Positions 9,421-22,735 of a stretch of 64,000 bases of DNA are shown in pieces. The notes beneath the pieces are model-generated. The model was not told the origin of the DNA. It did no database searches and saw nothing but the letters and a program-made list of their open reading frames with translations. Position numbers and translations under genes: made by a program. The stretch is from Siphonodentalium dalli (taxonomy: Eukaryota > Mollusca > Scaphopoda > Gadilida > Siphonodentaliidae). The stretch spans positions 87,816,958 to 87,880,957 of the forward strand of contig CP136069.1 of assembly GCA_032622095.1 (NCBI GenBank), written 5' to 3'. How positions within the stretch are numbered: position 1 is the first letter of the stretch; the number at the start of each line of letters is the position of its first letter.

Positions 9421-11385
9421 GAAGGCCATCCAAAATTAATTAATTGTTTCTCAGGGGAAATATTTTTTACAGATCAGTGTGGGAGGGAAGATTTTATTAT
9501 TTTGTTATTCCCACAGTGACGGTTGACTACTACAATCTTGCGTAAGGAGCCTAAATTGAAATAATAGAGATATGTAATGAAATGGTCAACTCCCCGCTGA
9601 AAATATTTTAGATCTATTTTAGATTTTGTTCAAGATTTTGGCAGAGTATCACATCTCTGTGGGCCAATCAACACTAGTTATTCAAAAGTTATTAAATTTC
9701 ACATATTTTACTGTACAATCTTCTGTGTGGGTTTCTCTTGTGTTTTTGAGGACGACAGGCACTCCACTGCGCAAGCTTTTCGGTTTTCATTTTTTGTGGA
9801 TTACGTCCCGTTGGCGCTCTTCGACATATTATCATGAGAGTATTGTGGGTACACACTAAATCGTGTATCCCAGTGGCGGTTCTTACCAGCTTTGGGAGAA
9901 GTATAACTGAATGATTTAATCTTACTAGACAAATGTTATACAAACAACCATTTCATAATACCAAATCTTGAATAACTGCAATTCAAATTAGAGCTTCTCT
10001 GATGAAACGACACTGGAAAACAATGAAGAACAAGGCGTTCTGATTCCTAATCCACTATCCATTTGAAAATTAATATGAGTTGCCGGGTGAGCATTGGGAA
10101 CGTGCATAAACAATTTCAAATCTTTAATTTTGATAATCAACATGAACGTAATCTAATTAGTGAATGTCGTTAATTCTATTTCTAACCGAATCATGCGGAA
10201 CTGACAGGTCGTCCGATTTGTATTCACTGGGATTCAGACTTAATTACTATCATAGGCTTATTCAAATAGAAAGGACAGAACTTTGTATTATTTGCTCACA
10301 AAAACACAACATGTGCTCTCTATGTTTATTCATAAATATATCGGGATGATGTTACCCACCCCATAGACGAATATTCCCAACATATCGGGATGACATTGTG
10401 CACCCTGTAGATGGATAATTTTGGTATATCGAGATGACGCTCTAGTCGTTATCAAAGTCATATTTATTCCCTATTAGAACTTCAGACATCTATCAAGTAT
10501 ACATATATAAAGAAAATATATTGAGCTGAATAAAATATAATTATGTGTGCAAGTTTCCTAAGATAAATATTCCATGTTACTTCCATTTAATTAAACTGAA
10601 TACAATTTGCACGCACAATTTAAACACAAGGAATTGACATTCAAACCGAAAGTTAAGATTCAAAGATTCTGAATCCTAAATGACTTCTGATTTACACAAG
10701 GTGACATAGATCCGAAGAAAAAAAAAAGTTTAATTGTTTGTTTTTTCAAATAGACATTTATTCGTGAATGAAGCAATGTATATCTGCTAAATTTAATATT
10801 TTTTTACCCAAAATATGTATCTCCTGATAAGTATCTTGGACTTGGACACTGAACTATTGGCTATATCCTTCATGCTCCGCAATCTTAGAAGAAATTAGAA
10901 AAAATATTGGTACGGCATATTTATTTGCGCACCGGTAAATGCAAAGATCTCCCAGTTCCTGATTCCGAATCACCAACCTGAACACCAGCCACAAGAATAT
11001 GTTTATTCTTATTTTTCTTTTCCGTAGGATAAGTTTATTATTTTATTCACTCTTTCATTATACATTATGTATATCATGTAAATTGAATATGCTAATTGGG
11101 CTAAATAGACCATTTTTGAGGGTTCATCTCAATGCTGTTACGTGGCTAGCCATGTAATGGAAATTAGACAAATTACTATCCGTTTTTCTTATTAATAGCC
11201 ACATGTAATGGAAATTAGACACATTCCTATCCATTTTTCTTATTAATAGCCACATAAGTAATAAAATGTAAGCACGGACAGATGGATGGGACAGATATAT
11301 GGTTAAACAGACTGATTACATAATACAACCTTTTTTTCAAAAGGGCATATAAAAAGAATATCGACAGTTTTTTGATTGAATACCT
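9421..11385. other. Intron sequence, mostly featureless
   Basis: AT-rich, without exon signals matching the SRCR/Fz frame. A ~70-bp direct duplication lies at 11140-11265 ('atgtaatggaaattagacaca' blocks); its flanks resemble 20760-20900. Confidence 0.4.
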
Positions 11386-11387
11386 GA

Positions 11388-11495
11388 AACATCTCATTCG
11401 TGTCTGGAAAGAAATACAAAAATTTCAATCATGGCTTGCAGCCGCTCGTGAAAATTTTATATCTCTTTCCAGACACTCATGAAATATTTGGTATT
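11388..11495. repeat. Hairpin-ended short repeat
   Basis: GTGTCTGGAAAGAAAT at about 11400 is complementary to ATATCTCTTTCCAGACAC at 11460. It is followed by a 'gtcaatgactgtgg.gtc.ctcaccag' block that recurs at 30426-30460. Confidence 0.5.
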
Positions 11496-12009
11496 CAAAC
11501 AACAAGACAGTCAATGACTGTGGTGTCGCTCACCAGACTGCAGAGACTGATAAGACTGGGACCACAACAGTCAGAACTTTTCATAATCACTTTAAAAGAA
11601 GTAGATTTAAACAGGATATGTGGCTAGAGAGACTTCAAGTATGTAGATTGGTGAAATTGGTAAAATTACCAACTGTACACTACTGATCACCAACCTCCTC
11701 AAGCTCAACAAGTCCCCTCCCGACCGGGCTCCAGACTCCCAAGTCTTAGGTTGGAATTTCACAATCGACACCTCAAACTTTCTCAATTGTTGAAAATTTC
11801 CAATCTCACAAGCGCCTTTTTCTAAAACCATTTAGAGGTGGTTCCAAGGTAGATGTTTTAATGAATTTGGTATTTCAATGATTTTATTAGACACAAAAGT
11901 GTTAACTCCCCATAGCCCGCCATTTCTTGACAGGTTGACCTCATTTTAACAAATCTGAATCTCAGTCACTAAAGGATCCTCCTGATTCCTCCATACTATA
12001 TGTAAGCTA

Positions 12010-12580
12010 AATAGTCCAACCTCTCTTGAGAAGACATTTTAAGAATTACTATAGAAACATATAGTTATGTCCCTGGTCCCACCCTATTTAACCTGGTGAC
12101 CCCATCTGAATAAATTTGAATCCCAGACACCAAAGAACCCATCAAACATATCATAAATATCAGTAAAATAGACCTGATGGTCCTTGTGAAGGAAGCATAT
12201 TAAGAGGGAAACTGTCCTTCGCTTGGCCCCTATTTGACCAGGTGACCCCATTTAAAAAAATATGAATTGCAGTCAAGGAAGAACATTCCATGCTAAATAA
12301 GCCAACTAGTTCTTGCAAATATATTTTAAGAATTACTATGTAGTGAAATAGTTAAGTCTCTGGCTCTGCCCTTATTTGACTTTGTGATCCCATTTTCACA
12401 AATCTGTCACCCAAGGTAATTTCATACCAAATATAAGCAAAATAGGGCATTTGATTCTTGCATAGAAGACATATCATGAATTACTATGGAGAGAAAGAGT
12501 AATGTAGCTGGCCTTGCACTTACTTGACCTGGTGACCCTGATTGAACAAATCTGAATCACAATCACCAAAGGATTAAGCC
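12010..12580. repeat. Degenerate tandem repeat (TTTTAAGAATTACTATGGA family)
   Basis: Four or so diverged ~120-bp units with 'ccatttgaacaaatctgaat', 'accaaatataagc' and 'ttaagaattactat' blocks. Confidence 0.7.
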
Positions 12581-12587
12581 TGCAAAT

Positions 12588-15500
12588 AGCGTGTCTGTTC
12601 CTACATTGTATGTGCCTGGCCTCAAGCAACACAATGTATTATACAATCAAGCCTTGAAATAGTGTGATAGTGTGTCTATCATTTGCAGAATAAGGTCCCC
12701 AGAGGGTGAATTTAGTGACGCTATCCCACACCACGGGCTAGCATCACTAAATTCACCCTCTGGGGACCTCATTCTGCTAAGGCCCTCAACTGCTATGGCA
12801 GACCTAGGATAATATTGAAGTTCCCCAGTTGAAGTTGGTGATGTTCATCCATTGGGCACCTCAATTATGAATTTTATCTTCTGCAAATTAGGGGATATAG
12901 AAACTTCCTAGAAGGGAAATGTAACTAACAACAATGTTAATTTGATACTATAGATACTTCCCAAAAGATGAGGCCTAAGCAGAATGAGGTCTCCAGAGGG
13001 TGAATTTGGTGATGCTAGCCCACTGTGCGGGATAGCATCACTAAAAGCGTGTCTGTTCCTACATTGTGCATGCCTGGCCTCAAGCAACACAATGTATACA
13101 ATCAATAAGCCTTGAAATAGTGTGATAGTGTGTCTGTCATTTGCAGAATGAGGTCCCCAAGAGGGTGACTTTAGTGACGCTATCCTGCACCGCGGGCTAG
13201 CATCACTAAATTCACCCTCTGGGGACCTCATTCTGCTAAGGCCCTCAACTGCTATGGCAGACTTAGGATAAGATTGAAGTTCCCCAGTTGAAGTTGGTGA
13301 TGTTCACCCATTGGGCACCTCAATTATGAATTTTATCTTCTGCAAATTAGGGGATATAGAAACTACCTAGAAGGGAAATGTAACTAACAACAAAGTTAAC
13401 CCTTTACCCAACAGTGATATGACTAATGTCATTACCTTCAGCCAATGCTGACAGGAGAGAAAGTCGTCACCCCAGCCAACAGAACTTTCTGGTGACGTCA
13501 AAGTTATTGGGAAAAATTGTATTATTACTAAATTTTATGGTGGCTCTTGTTTTATGAAATTATGTTCATCTGCATGGATGTGACTGGGAGTAAAAAAAAA
13601 TTCCAGAGTTGTGAATCCCCCTCCCCTAGCATGATAGTATGGTGAATATTTATTAGGTTTTATATTTATATTTTATAACAATAAATGTAATAAACACACA
13701 AAAGGTATGTTTTGTTTTGTCAACATATCAATGTGACTTTCAGTTTCAATTTCTCTGTCGGTAAACCACATCACGAAATTGGGTGATTTATTAATGTTTT
13801 AAGCAATGGCTACGTGGTGAAATGAAACATAAAATAAATCATCAAGTGGCATATTAATTCTTGGATAGTTACGTGTAAATTCAGTTACAATTGTCTGCAT
13901 TATTAGTCAAAACTAGTCCACATTGTGCCATCGATTGTAAACATCACACGTGTTTTTTGTTTACTTCCGTTTGGCACCGGTTTTTAACCTTGACATTGCA
14001 GTCAATACATTCGCAACGAACAGATCTTGTGCAATTATTCAATTAAACAATTCATTCGTGCCTACATTGTATATTACGATCGAGAAAAGTGCTTTCTCTT
14101 AGTGAAATTATGAGCAATCATATTCAATATAAAATGACAAGAAAATGCCGATAAATAATTTGCGGTAAATGCACTATTCCGTGATTCGCGCACTTTCAAT
14201 TTAAAAATAGCTGCGTATATGTCTCGTGAACTTTGTGTTCAAATAAAAGTAACTAATGTAATACAATGTCATTTCTTTGATTTTTCACATCATATGATAT
14301 GGCCAATTTATTTCGAAATGTTAAAGCGCGGAGAATACTAATTTGATTAATCGACCGAGAGAACAAAACGGCCGGTGTTTGTGCTACAGTATTTTATCAT
14401 TGCTGCTCTGACGTCGGCAAGGTTCACAGATTTTTTCATCGTCATCAGCTTATTAATAAGATCAATGGCAACACTCGAGAAATGGTCAATTGATACTAAC
14501 ACTAAATCTAAGATATATTCTGTTTGAATCTGCAATGAATGTCATTTATTTATTACCGAATGGGTAATAGTTATAACCACGATAAATGACAGTCCCCATT
14601 GTGCGCCCCACATGACAAAAACACGTGTTTACAGGTACATATTTTGTTCGCACGTTATAAGTGGGCGTTTCTTGGCGGGAGTGTTTTTTAAATAAAACAT
14701 TTGGATTGAATCATGTGTCCATTCCTTTGTATTTTTGGATTATATTGTGGAGAATATACTCAAGATTATGTATTTGTCAATGCGCTTTAACAAATAATTT
14801 ATTTGGGTATTAATCTAGGTAATCCCCATGCCTACAACATTGGGCTGAATTGGCGTGACGTTGAGACGTGTAACTCATTCTTCTACAAGAGAAAATCTAA
14901 AATCTTTGTCGAACTTTCCGATCAAAACTTTATTGAATTGTCAAGATTGTTCACTCAATGTATTAAAATAAACTTGTATTCATATGGTCTTGAGGTGAAT
15001 GAGGGGAAAAAATCAAATTTCCAAACATTTTTATCAATAATACTCAATATAAAAATAGCAAGATAGTCAGCTGAGATAGTCAGCTGAAGATAACAAAATG
15101 CGTTCATTATTTTTGAAAATGGCACGTCACGTTGTGTGCATTTTCACCGCTCCACGCATTGACACAAGAATTTCAAATAAAACATAAACCAGGTTTTACG
15201 TAGTCATTTCAGTGATTTTTCACATCACAATTTGACGAATTTACCAGTGGATATCCCTGAGTTAACGCGCAGTGAAAATGAACTTTAGTAATATCGCAAG
15301 AACTATATATTCAGCACTGACAACAACTCCTTCTGTGTACCTCACGAATGTAATGCGTACGTACTTCGAACTTGACCCAGTTAATTACGATATATATTGG
15401 CACATTTACATGCGTAGATCATGTCCATCACATATTGTCATTTGAAAAAAATTTAATGGCCATTAAGGTGGATAATAGCGCTTTCTCTTCGTGAATATAT

Positions 15501-16560
15501 GAGATGCCAAACTAAATAATTGTTAGCAAGACATCGTAACACAATGTGCCATAACACAATGTGTGTACACAGTTAAACTACCGATAATCAAAATATTGTT
15601 TGGCGTATGTTCAACTTGTAACAAAGGACATACTAATAGTGCAATTTTGTTCAATTAAAATGATAAATATCTCTTGAAAAATCATTGATAATTATAAGAT
15701 TGAAATTCGCGCCTAGCTTGGATGGAAGCACATGTTCAGAAATTGGTAAACGCGCTGTTTCCTGGAAGCTTCTAATTAGTTCCTCGCATTGCTATTCAAT
15801 ACATTTTAAATAATATATAATAAATATTTGACATAAATGATTTAACTTACTTATATTTTTAATTAATATAAACAAATCAAATTATTAATATTTTTGTTCG
15901 GCATGTGACTTGATACAAATGAACATGGAAAATATTCCAGTTACACAAACGTTACGCTGAGATTTCGCTTATCTGTGACCGATTTAGGGCTAGGGAAAAA
16001 TATATTTATATTGCACTATTTGGAAATAAAAAATCGCTATCTAAGAAATAATATATAATCCAATATAAATCTCAATTTCACGTTGTCGGACTCCACGTAG
16101 TTCGCCCTCGCGACCTTGCAGAACACAGTCAACAAAGCGAAGCGTCTATGACAACAGCCGAAAACACGAAGATTTTGCTGTTGGAAATACAAGTTATATT
16201 GAAAAGGTTTACATGGTGAAAATCTTCATAATATCAAACAAATATACCAACTAATTTGATAGATAGCTATATTATGATATCAGCTTTCCATAGATTTGTT
16301 AAAAACGCTGAAATATGAAGCCAAACAGAGAGGAACAATATACGTTTTTTAATGCCGACAAATGCCATTCTGATGGCAGACCTGGACGCCGACAAATGCC
16401 GTTATGACGGCAGACCTGGATGCCGACAAATGCCGACGTGATGGGTAAAGGGTTAATTTGATACTATAGATACTTCCCAGAAGATGAGGTCTAAGCAGAA
16501 TGAGGTCTCCAGAGGGTAAATTTGGTGATGCTAGCCCGCTGTGCGGGTTAGCATCACTAA
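12588..16560. repeat. 458-bp tandem duplication of a double-hairpin MITE unit, second copy split by a transposon
   Basis: Unit 1 is 12588-13045. Unit 2 starts at 13046 with the same AGCGTGTCTGTTCCTACATT and runs to 13399, then resumes at 16453 after a 3053-bp insertion. Each unit holds a GCAGAATGAGGTCCCC hairpin, a spacer and part of a second hairpin. Unit 1 preserves the uninterrupted GTTAATTTGATACTATAG at 12936, which is the empty site for the insertion. Confidence 0.88.
13400..16452 (+). mobile_element. 3053-bp TTAA-flanked, piggyBac-like non-autonomous element
   Basis: Perfect 11-bp terminal inverted repeats CCCTTTACCCA/TGGGTAAAGGG are flanked by TTAA at 13396-13399 and 16453-16456. TTAA target duplication and CCC...GGG ends are piggyBac superfamily hallmarks. 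The paralogous empty site is in unit 1 of the surrounding duplication. The longest internal open frame (14803-15066, 87 codons) resembles no transposase, so the element is probably moved in trans. The right end carries three ~38-bp subterminal repeats (TGCCGACAAATGCC...GGCAGACCTGGA). A second full copy in the opposite orientation is at 53565-56521. Confidence 0.9.
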
Positions 16561-16599
16561 ATTCACCCTCTGGGGACCTCATTCTGCAAATGACAGGCA

Positions 16600-17035
16600 T
16601 GCTATTTGCCCTTTAGAAAGATTTGAACAATACATGATAGATTGGGAATTAATGACTTCTAGCAGATCTCCAGGGAATGTTTATAAAAATGTCAGAATTC
16701 ACCTGACATGATTGTGCAGACATACCCAGCATACAGTTACAGCCAAAGTAAATGCTTCTTATTAATGATTCTCTGTCAAGCAGTTAACTTGAGTGAAGGT
16801 CCAGGGGGCACAACCTTCAGAAATGTAATGGCATTAGTTTTTCAATTTTCAAAAAATGTTAAACAATATATATATATAATTGACCATGGAGTTAAATACA
16901 ATTTTTTTATTTTTTTAAAAATATTTTAATAAAAAAAAATTCCACATTTTATTTTTAATATTCTTTTTTTTTTTAATATATCATTTCTTTTCTTTTCTTT
17001 TCTTTTTTGGTTAAAGAGTTGAATCAAAACATTTT
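16600..17035. other. Low-complexity intronic DNA
   Basis: Includes T-runs, an (AT)n tract near 16867 and a TTTTC pentamer run at about 16984-17006. Nothing coding is seen. Confidence 0.5.
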
Positions 17036-17540
17036 TTTTTTTAGTTATGTCCCTGGCCCACCCACATTTGACCCAGTGACCTCATTTGAACAAATCTGAA
17101 CCCCAGTCAACCAAGGATCCTTCATACCAAATATGAACCCATTTGGCCTGATGGTATTTGAGAAGATGTTTAAAAGAATTACTATGGAGGGAAAGAGTTA
17201 TGGCCCTGGTTTCAACTAATCAACCTGGTGACCTCATCTAGGAAACATCCACACCAAATATTAACCCATTCAGCCTTATAGTTCTGGAAAAGAAGTCGTT
17301 CTAAGAATTACTATGAAGGAATAGAGTTGTGACCCTGCTTTCTCAACTAATTGACCTGATGTCCTCATTTGAACAAATCTGAATGTGATTCACCTAGGGA
17401 ACATCCACACCGAATATGAACCCGTTCCGTCTTACAGTTTTGGTGGAGAAGATGATTCTTGACGGACGGAAGGACAGACGGACGGACAAGGAGTGATGAC
17501 TATAGCTCCACCAGAGACTTCGTCTCAGGTGAGCTAAAAA
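17036..17540. repeat. Degenerate tandem repeat ending in GGACAGACGGACGGAC
   Basis: Three to four ~120-bp units ('gacctcatttgaacaaatctgaa', 'catccacaccgaatatgaaccc') are followed by a GACGGACGGAAGGACAGACGG tract. A tail 'ccaccagagacttcgtctcaggtgagctaaaa' has a strong internal hairpin GAGACTTCGTCTC. Confidence 0.75.
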
Positions 17541-17607
17541 CTGTAGATATTCTGTCTATTTTGCTTTTCACCGAAGATATATACAAACATATATAAAGAT
17601 ATTTTAA

Positions 17608-17940
17608 TGGGTTTGTTGATACGGCACGAGTGCTAATGTGGAGAAATAGAACGAGTGGCACAGTCATAATGGCAAACCTTCATACTAAATTTAATTGAAC
17701 CATGTTGAACCATGCCTGAGATATCTGCATGGACGGACAAAAAAATATATTTTCAAATAAACAAAGAAGAATGACTCTAGAATGGAAAATGTGAACGTCA
17801 TTTGCCCCTCTTTCGAAAGCAGTCATGATGGCGAACCTCCATAGACCATACCAAATTTCATTCAGATCTGATAACCCATGACCAAGATATATGCCCAGAT
17901 GAACAGACAGATGAACCCATTTTTCTGTGAAACGTGTGGG
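17608..17940. repeat. Composite of MITE end and AAACAAAGAAGAATGACTC-type repeat
   Basis: Begins TTTTAATGGGTTTGTTGATA, like the MITE at 2339-2442, and continues with units related to 8060-8990. Ends 15 nt from the SRCR exon donor. Confidence 0.55.
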
Positions 17941-17954
17941 TATAATAACTGTAC

Positions 17955-18102
17955 CTGAATCCGAGCATTCTACAAATGACAATGGCATCATTGTTACCAA
18001 AGTTATCATCGCACACAGTGCCCCACTGTCCACGATAAAAAAGCTCAACTCGGCCAGTGTTTATGTTGTTTCCACCCATCAGCCTAACTGGGATGCCTGG
18101 TC
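17955..18102 (-). CDS. SRCR domain, first half (downstream module)
   Basis: A 148-nt phase 1-2 exon with acceptor TTCTTCTTTCAG and donor GTACAG. It encodes [19 protein letters not shown], then [20 protein letters not shown] and ICRMLGF. This is the canonical SRCR N-terminal half (VRLxGG, GRVEL, GxWGTVCDDxF, AxVICRxLGF) with two of the six cysteines. The intron to its other half (4843-5015) is about 12.9 kb and phase 2. The acceptor lies only 24 nt from a MITE terminus at 18127. Confidence 0.95.
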
Positions 18103-18126
18103 CTGAAAGAAGAATGATATTGTGTA

Positions 18127-18232
18127 CAGTAATGCCCTAAATAATCTACTCCTTAACCACAGCAGAATTATGGGTAACTTTTATGAATTTAGTCGGAATT
18201 ATGGCTTGTTGTCATTCATCGGAAAGCTCTCA
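18127..18232. mobile_element. Half copy of the CAGTAATGCCCTAA mariner-like MITE
   Basis: Starts TA|CAGTAATGCCCTAAATAATC and runs to GAAAGCTCTC, the midpoint of full palindromic copies such as 47154-47367. The second arm is missing. Confidence 0.75.
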
Positions 18233-19600
18233 CTTGTTTCGCCAAGTCTTGTTATGATTTGTTTCATAGTTCCTTCAAGCCTGAATTTAGCGTGTCTGAC
18301 ATTTGCAGAATGAGGTCCCCATGACATTTTTCGGTATCCACTCAAAAACACTAGATATCCTCTATATATTATTCACTTTCATTATACAATAATGTCTAGT
18401 CATTGTCTGCTCTGTGGTTTAGGAACAACTTGCTTCAATGAACATGCGCTGTGGATGTAAACATTACTACAATTTTGTGAGAATAACGAGAGGCCGATCA
18501 CGATCGGCAGATGTTTAACCCATACCTTGGCGATAGCGATTAGCTATTTTTATAAATTTTATAAATCCTTACACCAACCTTTTCATGAGTGCAAAAGTTA
18601 CAACAATTCACACTTAATATAGTGATCGTGTGAAAAATATTTAGTTATCACTTTGTGTCAACAGGATTGGTGTAGGATGTTAATATTTTTAAGCAAATAA
18701 ACCAAATGACCCTCACTATGCAGGTTAGGGGTGTGTTCCCATCAACTATGCCAAGAACTACATGTATAAACATAATCAATGGAAATATTTGAGTTATCAA
18801 ATCGGATAGAATGGGGTTAATCTTACCCAAACTAATGAACTGATAAACACAAAATAGTCTATAAAAAGTATGTCATTGAATTTAGAAACCCATACAATAA
18901 GTCAGTCTCAAGAATACCAGCACCATTAATATTACCCTGGAACCCAAATGCAATTGAGGGAATTTCAAAATAAGACATTTCCTCTAATGATGTATATTCA
19001 ATTGGTGATTTATTGAAACACTTACTGAACCTGGATCAAAGTGAAAGGGATAATATTATATCTGTTTATCGCATAATATGTGTCTATGGAATGGTTTAAT
19101 TTTAATCCCAATTCCATGCAAATCAAAAGTGGATCACCATCAACCTGGACATAATATAGGAAAATGATCAAATGAAAAGCATCAAAACCATATGATGTGT
19201 GGAGAGGGTTAATCATTTTCAATGACATCATATCATGGAACTAAGGAATGTGTGGATTAATTTTTGTCTAAGATAAGACAACAGTGTCTGTAAACAACAA
19301 TGTCTGTAAAACATCCCTACAGAGTAACAATGGACTGTTCCAATTCAATATTTTGGAATAGGTGTCCTATAGTGTGTACATTAACTAATGTAATGAACCT
19401 GTTTCAACAAAGGGGTTAACTTAATATTGCACAGAAAACAGGACTCCACCAGATAGCCATCAATCAATTTGACATTATTATAAACAAATTTGCAGCCAGT
19501 GGTACCACTATCAGGCTTTATAGCATGCCATATCTAATGTCCATAGTGATAATTAACTCATTTCAATAACACACATGGTCTGTGAGATATCCTCTCTTCA
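18233..19600. other. Intronic DNA with MITE fragments
   Basis: A 30-bp fragment of the GCAGAATGAGGTCCCC MITE lies at 18299-18322. TTTAACCCATACC at 18515 recurs at 5718 in a shared 'gagaggc..gatgtttaaccc' context. No exon is seen. Confidence 0.45.
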
Positions 19601-20420
19601 AATTCCCAGCAGTAATTACTTGAATTATAAAGGGTCATAACTCTGTTAAAATATATCGGATCAAACCCATATTCGAACTTGATCTGTATTTAGGGTTGAT
19701 AAATTCATATACCAAATTTGGTGTTGATCAGATGAAAAATGTTTTGAGTCATAGCAGCTTGGGTGAATTCTAAGTAAACATAAGAGTGAAATGGTTAATT
19801 AAACAATACCAAAAACCATACAGATGAAGAACGTGCTAAGAAAAACCTAGGTAAGAAATATGAGGCAGATCAGAAGAAATATGTTCAACTTATTGCATTG
19901 GATAGCATGTGTGTAAAGGGTTAATTATTTTCTAAACCGATCAACCAATCAATACCAAAAGCTATACAGATGAGGGGTGTGTCATCATAAACCAAAATAT
20001 CAAATATGAACACAATCGGACAAAAAATACTTCGGTTATAGCATCAGATTTTTTTTATTTTATATTTTTATTTTTTTATTTTCGAAAAAAGGGTCATAAC
20101 TCCTTTATAATAAATCGGATCAAACCCATATTCGAACTTGATCTGTATTTTGGGCTCTGAAACTCACATACCAATCGCAAACTCCGATCAGATAAAAATT
20201 GTTTGAGTTATGACAGCATGCGTTAATTCGAAGTCGAAAAAGGGCCATAACTCCGTAAAAAAAACTCGGATCAAACCCATATTCGAACTCGATCTGTATT
20301 TTGGTCTGAGAAACTCATATACAAAATTTAGTTCCGATCGGATAGAAAATATTTGAGTTATCGCACCATGCGTAAAGTGTCTACGGACAGACAGACAGAC
20401 GTACCAACATTTGGGGAGAT
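19600..20420. repeat. Degenerate repeat with 'gggtcataactcc' units
   Basis: Three units at about 19630, 20090 and 20244 share CGGATCAAACCCATATTCGA and 'acttgatctgtatttt' blocks. They are followed by ACGGACAGACAGACAGACG at about 20385. Confidence 0.75.
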
Positions 20421-21440
20421 ATGTGGCTATTGAGTGATGTGGCTAAAATATTTTTATGTGGCTAAAATTTATGTGGCTATCAAGTAGTGGACAAACTTTT
20501 ATGTGGCTATCAAGTAGTTAAAAGTAATACAATTTCTGATTGTGGAGTCAGAACATGTAGGAATTATAGCAGAAGTAGCTGATTGAAACCCAAAAACTTG
20601 TCAACAGCAACTGGGACAGTGGAATATGAGAAACTGACATGTCCGTGATTGGGTAGCTAGCCACATAACTGTCTGAACACCTCCTAATAGCTCCTATAGA
20701 CAGATCATGGATGTCCAAATCTATGGACTTTTTGTTTCCAACTATTAAGTGACTAAAAAATTAAATATGCTGATATGGCCAAATGGATCATTTTAAAGGG
20801 TTGATCTCAACTCCATTCACCTAACGGAAATCAGCCACCCAACTATCCATTTTTCTTAAAATTGGCCACATAAACGTCAGATGTAAGCACGGACGGACGC
20901 ACGACGAGTGGTCAATCCGGATGTCGACATTATGTTTACCATACTATGGTATGGGTAAACATAAAAATGTAGCATTACTTCAGCGAAACAGCTGTCCTTT
21001 TTTCCGAGCATCACACTCAGATTAATACTTCAGATTCTCAATACCTGTACCGGGTATGGTTCGCACTGGGTGCACTGCGGTTTTAACTAGTCAAACATGA
21101 TAGAAAATCTGAGTCACAAAGTCATGTTAAACAATAATATGGGAGAAACTTGCTATTATATGTCAGGGTAATAAAGAAAATTCAGGTGGATGGGAGGGGG
21201 GGGGGATAATGAAGATAAATAAAAAAAAAATACAATTCCAAACTGTAATGCCTCTGCCACAGAAAATACATGCTTTCTCATCTCAATCACAATTTTTCTG
21301 AGTCACAGTCATATTGAAAGATAAAATGAGAATATCTGGCAACTAAACAATGTGCAGGGGGAGATAAACTATTGCACCATAATGCCCCCCCCCCCCCCAA
21401 AAACCCCAAACCATGTTACTGTTATATTAACTGAACTTAC
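20421..21440. other. Intronic DNA with simple repeats and a small hairpin
   Basis: 'atgtggctatcaagtag' is repeated near 20460-20515. A near-perfect hairpin TTTACCATACTATGGTATGG occurs at about 20937. A G-run is at 21187-21206 and a C-run at 21383-21398. Confidence 0.45.
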
Positions 21441-21509
21441 CAGCAGAGGTGCTCATTGTAGATTGAGTGGTTTGGTAGAATGGTGTTGGAGTAATAATGT
21501 TCCTCAGAT
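21441..21509 (-). CDS. Thr/Pro linker exon between Fz and SRCR
   Basis: A 69-nt phase 1-1 exon with acceptor ATATATTTCAG and donor GTAAGT. It encodes about 23 residues (NIITPTPFYQTTQSTMSTSA) rich in Thr, Ser and Pro, a likely O-glycosylated spacer. It lies between the second Fz exon (30267-30341) and the SRCR first half (17955-18102), the position of the analogous linker 60006-60059 in the upstream module. Short size limits certainty, but splice sites, phase and position agree. Confidence 0.75.
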
Positions 21510-21599
21510 CTGAAATATATAGTCATTACTATAAACAAAGAGATTGACCAATCAGTTCAAATGGAAACATTCCTGAATACTATTGATATCAGGCCTGAG

Positions 21600-21835
21600 A
21601 ATAAGGTGCCGGTCATTTGCAGAATGAGGTCACCAGGGGGTGAATTTAGTTGACGCCATCCCGCATCATAATGGGCTAGCATCACTAAATTCACCCTCTG
21701 GGAACCTCATTCTGCTCAAGCCTCGATCATCTTCTCTGGAAAGTTTCTTTATTATCAAATTTCTTTAGAAACTTCTTCACATAGATTCTATTCCTCTGGG
21801 AACCTCATTCTGCAAATGACAAGCACACTAAACTC
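21600..21835. mobile_element. Double-hairpin MITE, diverged copy
   Basis: GCAGAATGAGGTCACC ... GGGAACCTCATTCTGC hairpin at 21618-21714, then a second, degraded arm ending CCTCATTCTGCAAATGACA at about 21819. Confidence 0.7.
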
Positions 21836-22735
21836 AGTCTCGATTAATATGTCATCACACCCCAATCCAAGATTTAATAGTCTAGTAAAATATATGTTTA
21901 TATTCGACACCCACAAATACTGTCATTTATTTATTAAAATGTCACAGACATTACACGGATCAAGTTTGAATTGGCCATTCACATGGTGAAGACATACAAT
22001 AATTTTTCATAAGCCTCTAGTTTTTGACACACTTTCTCGTGAAACTCACTTCCTTTTCAACTTAAAAAGAACTTTACCAGATTAACCTGTTGCTAACTTT
22101 CTTAGACTCAACCTCAACTGAATCATCTTATCAGGAATATGAATATCGTGTTGCTGCAATGCCAATGGGTCATTTTCAAATATCACCCACTTCAGTGTCG
22201 AGACCATATATTTTTATCCCTCATCGATTAATCTTTAATTGACCTTATTTTGGTTTATCATAAAAAACAGAGAGACAACAAAATTTTAATTGTTTTTCGA
22301 ATTTGGAACAAAAAGTGACGAAAAAAAATTATACATCATCTCATGAAGCTGAAAAGTTTCTAGATGTGCATGTTGGAAAATTAACACCATATTAAGGTCT
22401 TTCATTACCATCATCTGTTTTAATATTATTAATATAGAATATAATGCAATGAAAATAATATACTAATCTTGGAAAAATGGGTAATAAATATTCCGTTGAA
22501 AAATATTAGTGTAACTGCAATATTCAATTTGGTGAATGCAAGAAAAGTGTTTTGAGAGAAACTTGCAATATAGGCTCAGGAGTAAGTTATATACACGGCA
22601 CCGAACATAAATTGGTTTATTGGAGTCTATTCTCATTTTAGCCACCAGGCCATAACGATCACGATGATGTCCATTTCTGGGTGTAGGAAAGACCGTACAG
22701 AGGATTAATTTCAGTTGCAAATTACTGCAATCCAC
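21836..22735. other. Intronic DNA, nothing recognised
   Basis: AT-rich; no exon, hairpin or repeat stands out on either strand. Confidence 0.4.

Noticed and set aside
14803-15066. 87-codon frame as a possible piggyBac transposase piece
   Set aside because: It lacks the DDD catalytic context or any recognisable transposase motif; too short and not conserved in the second copy as far as I can see.
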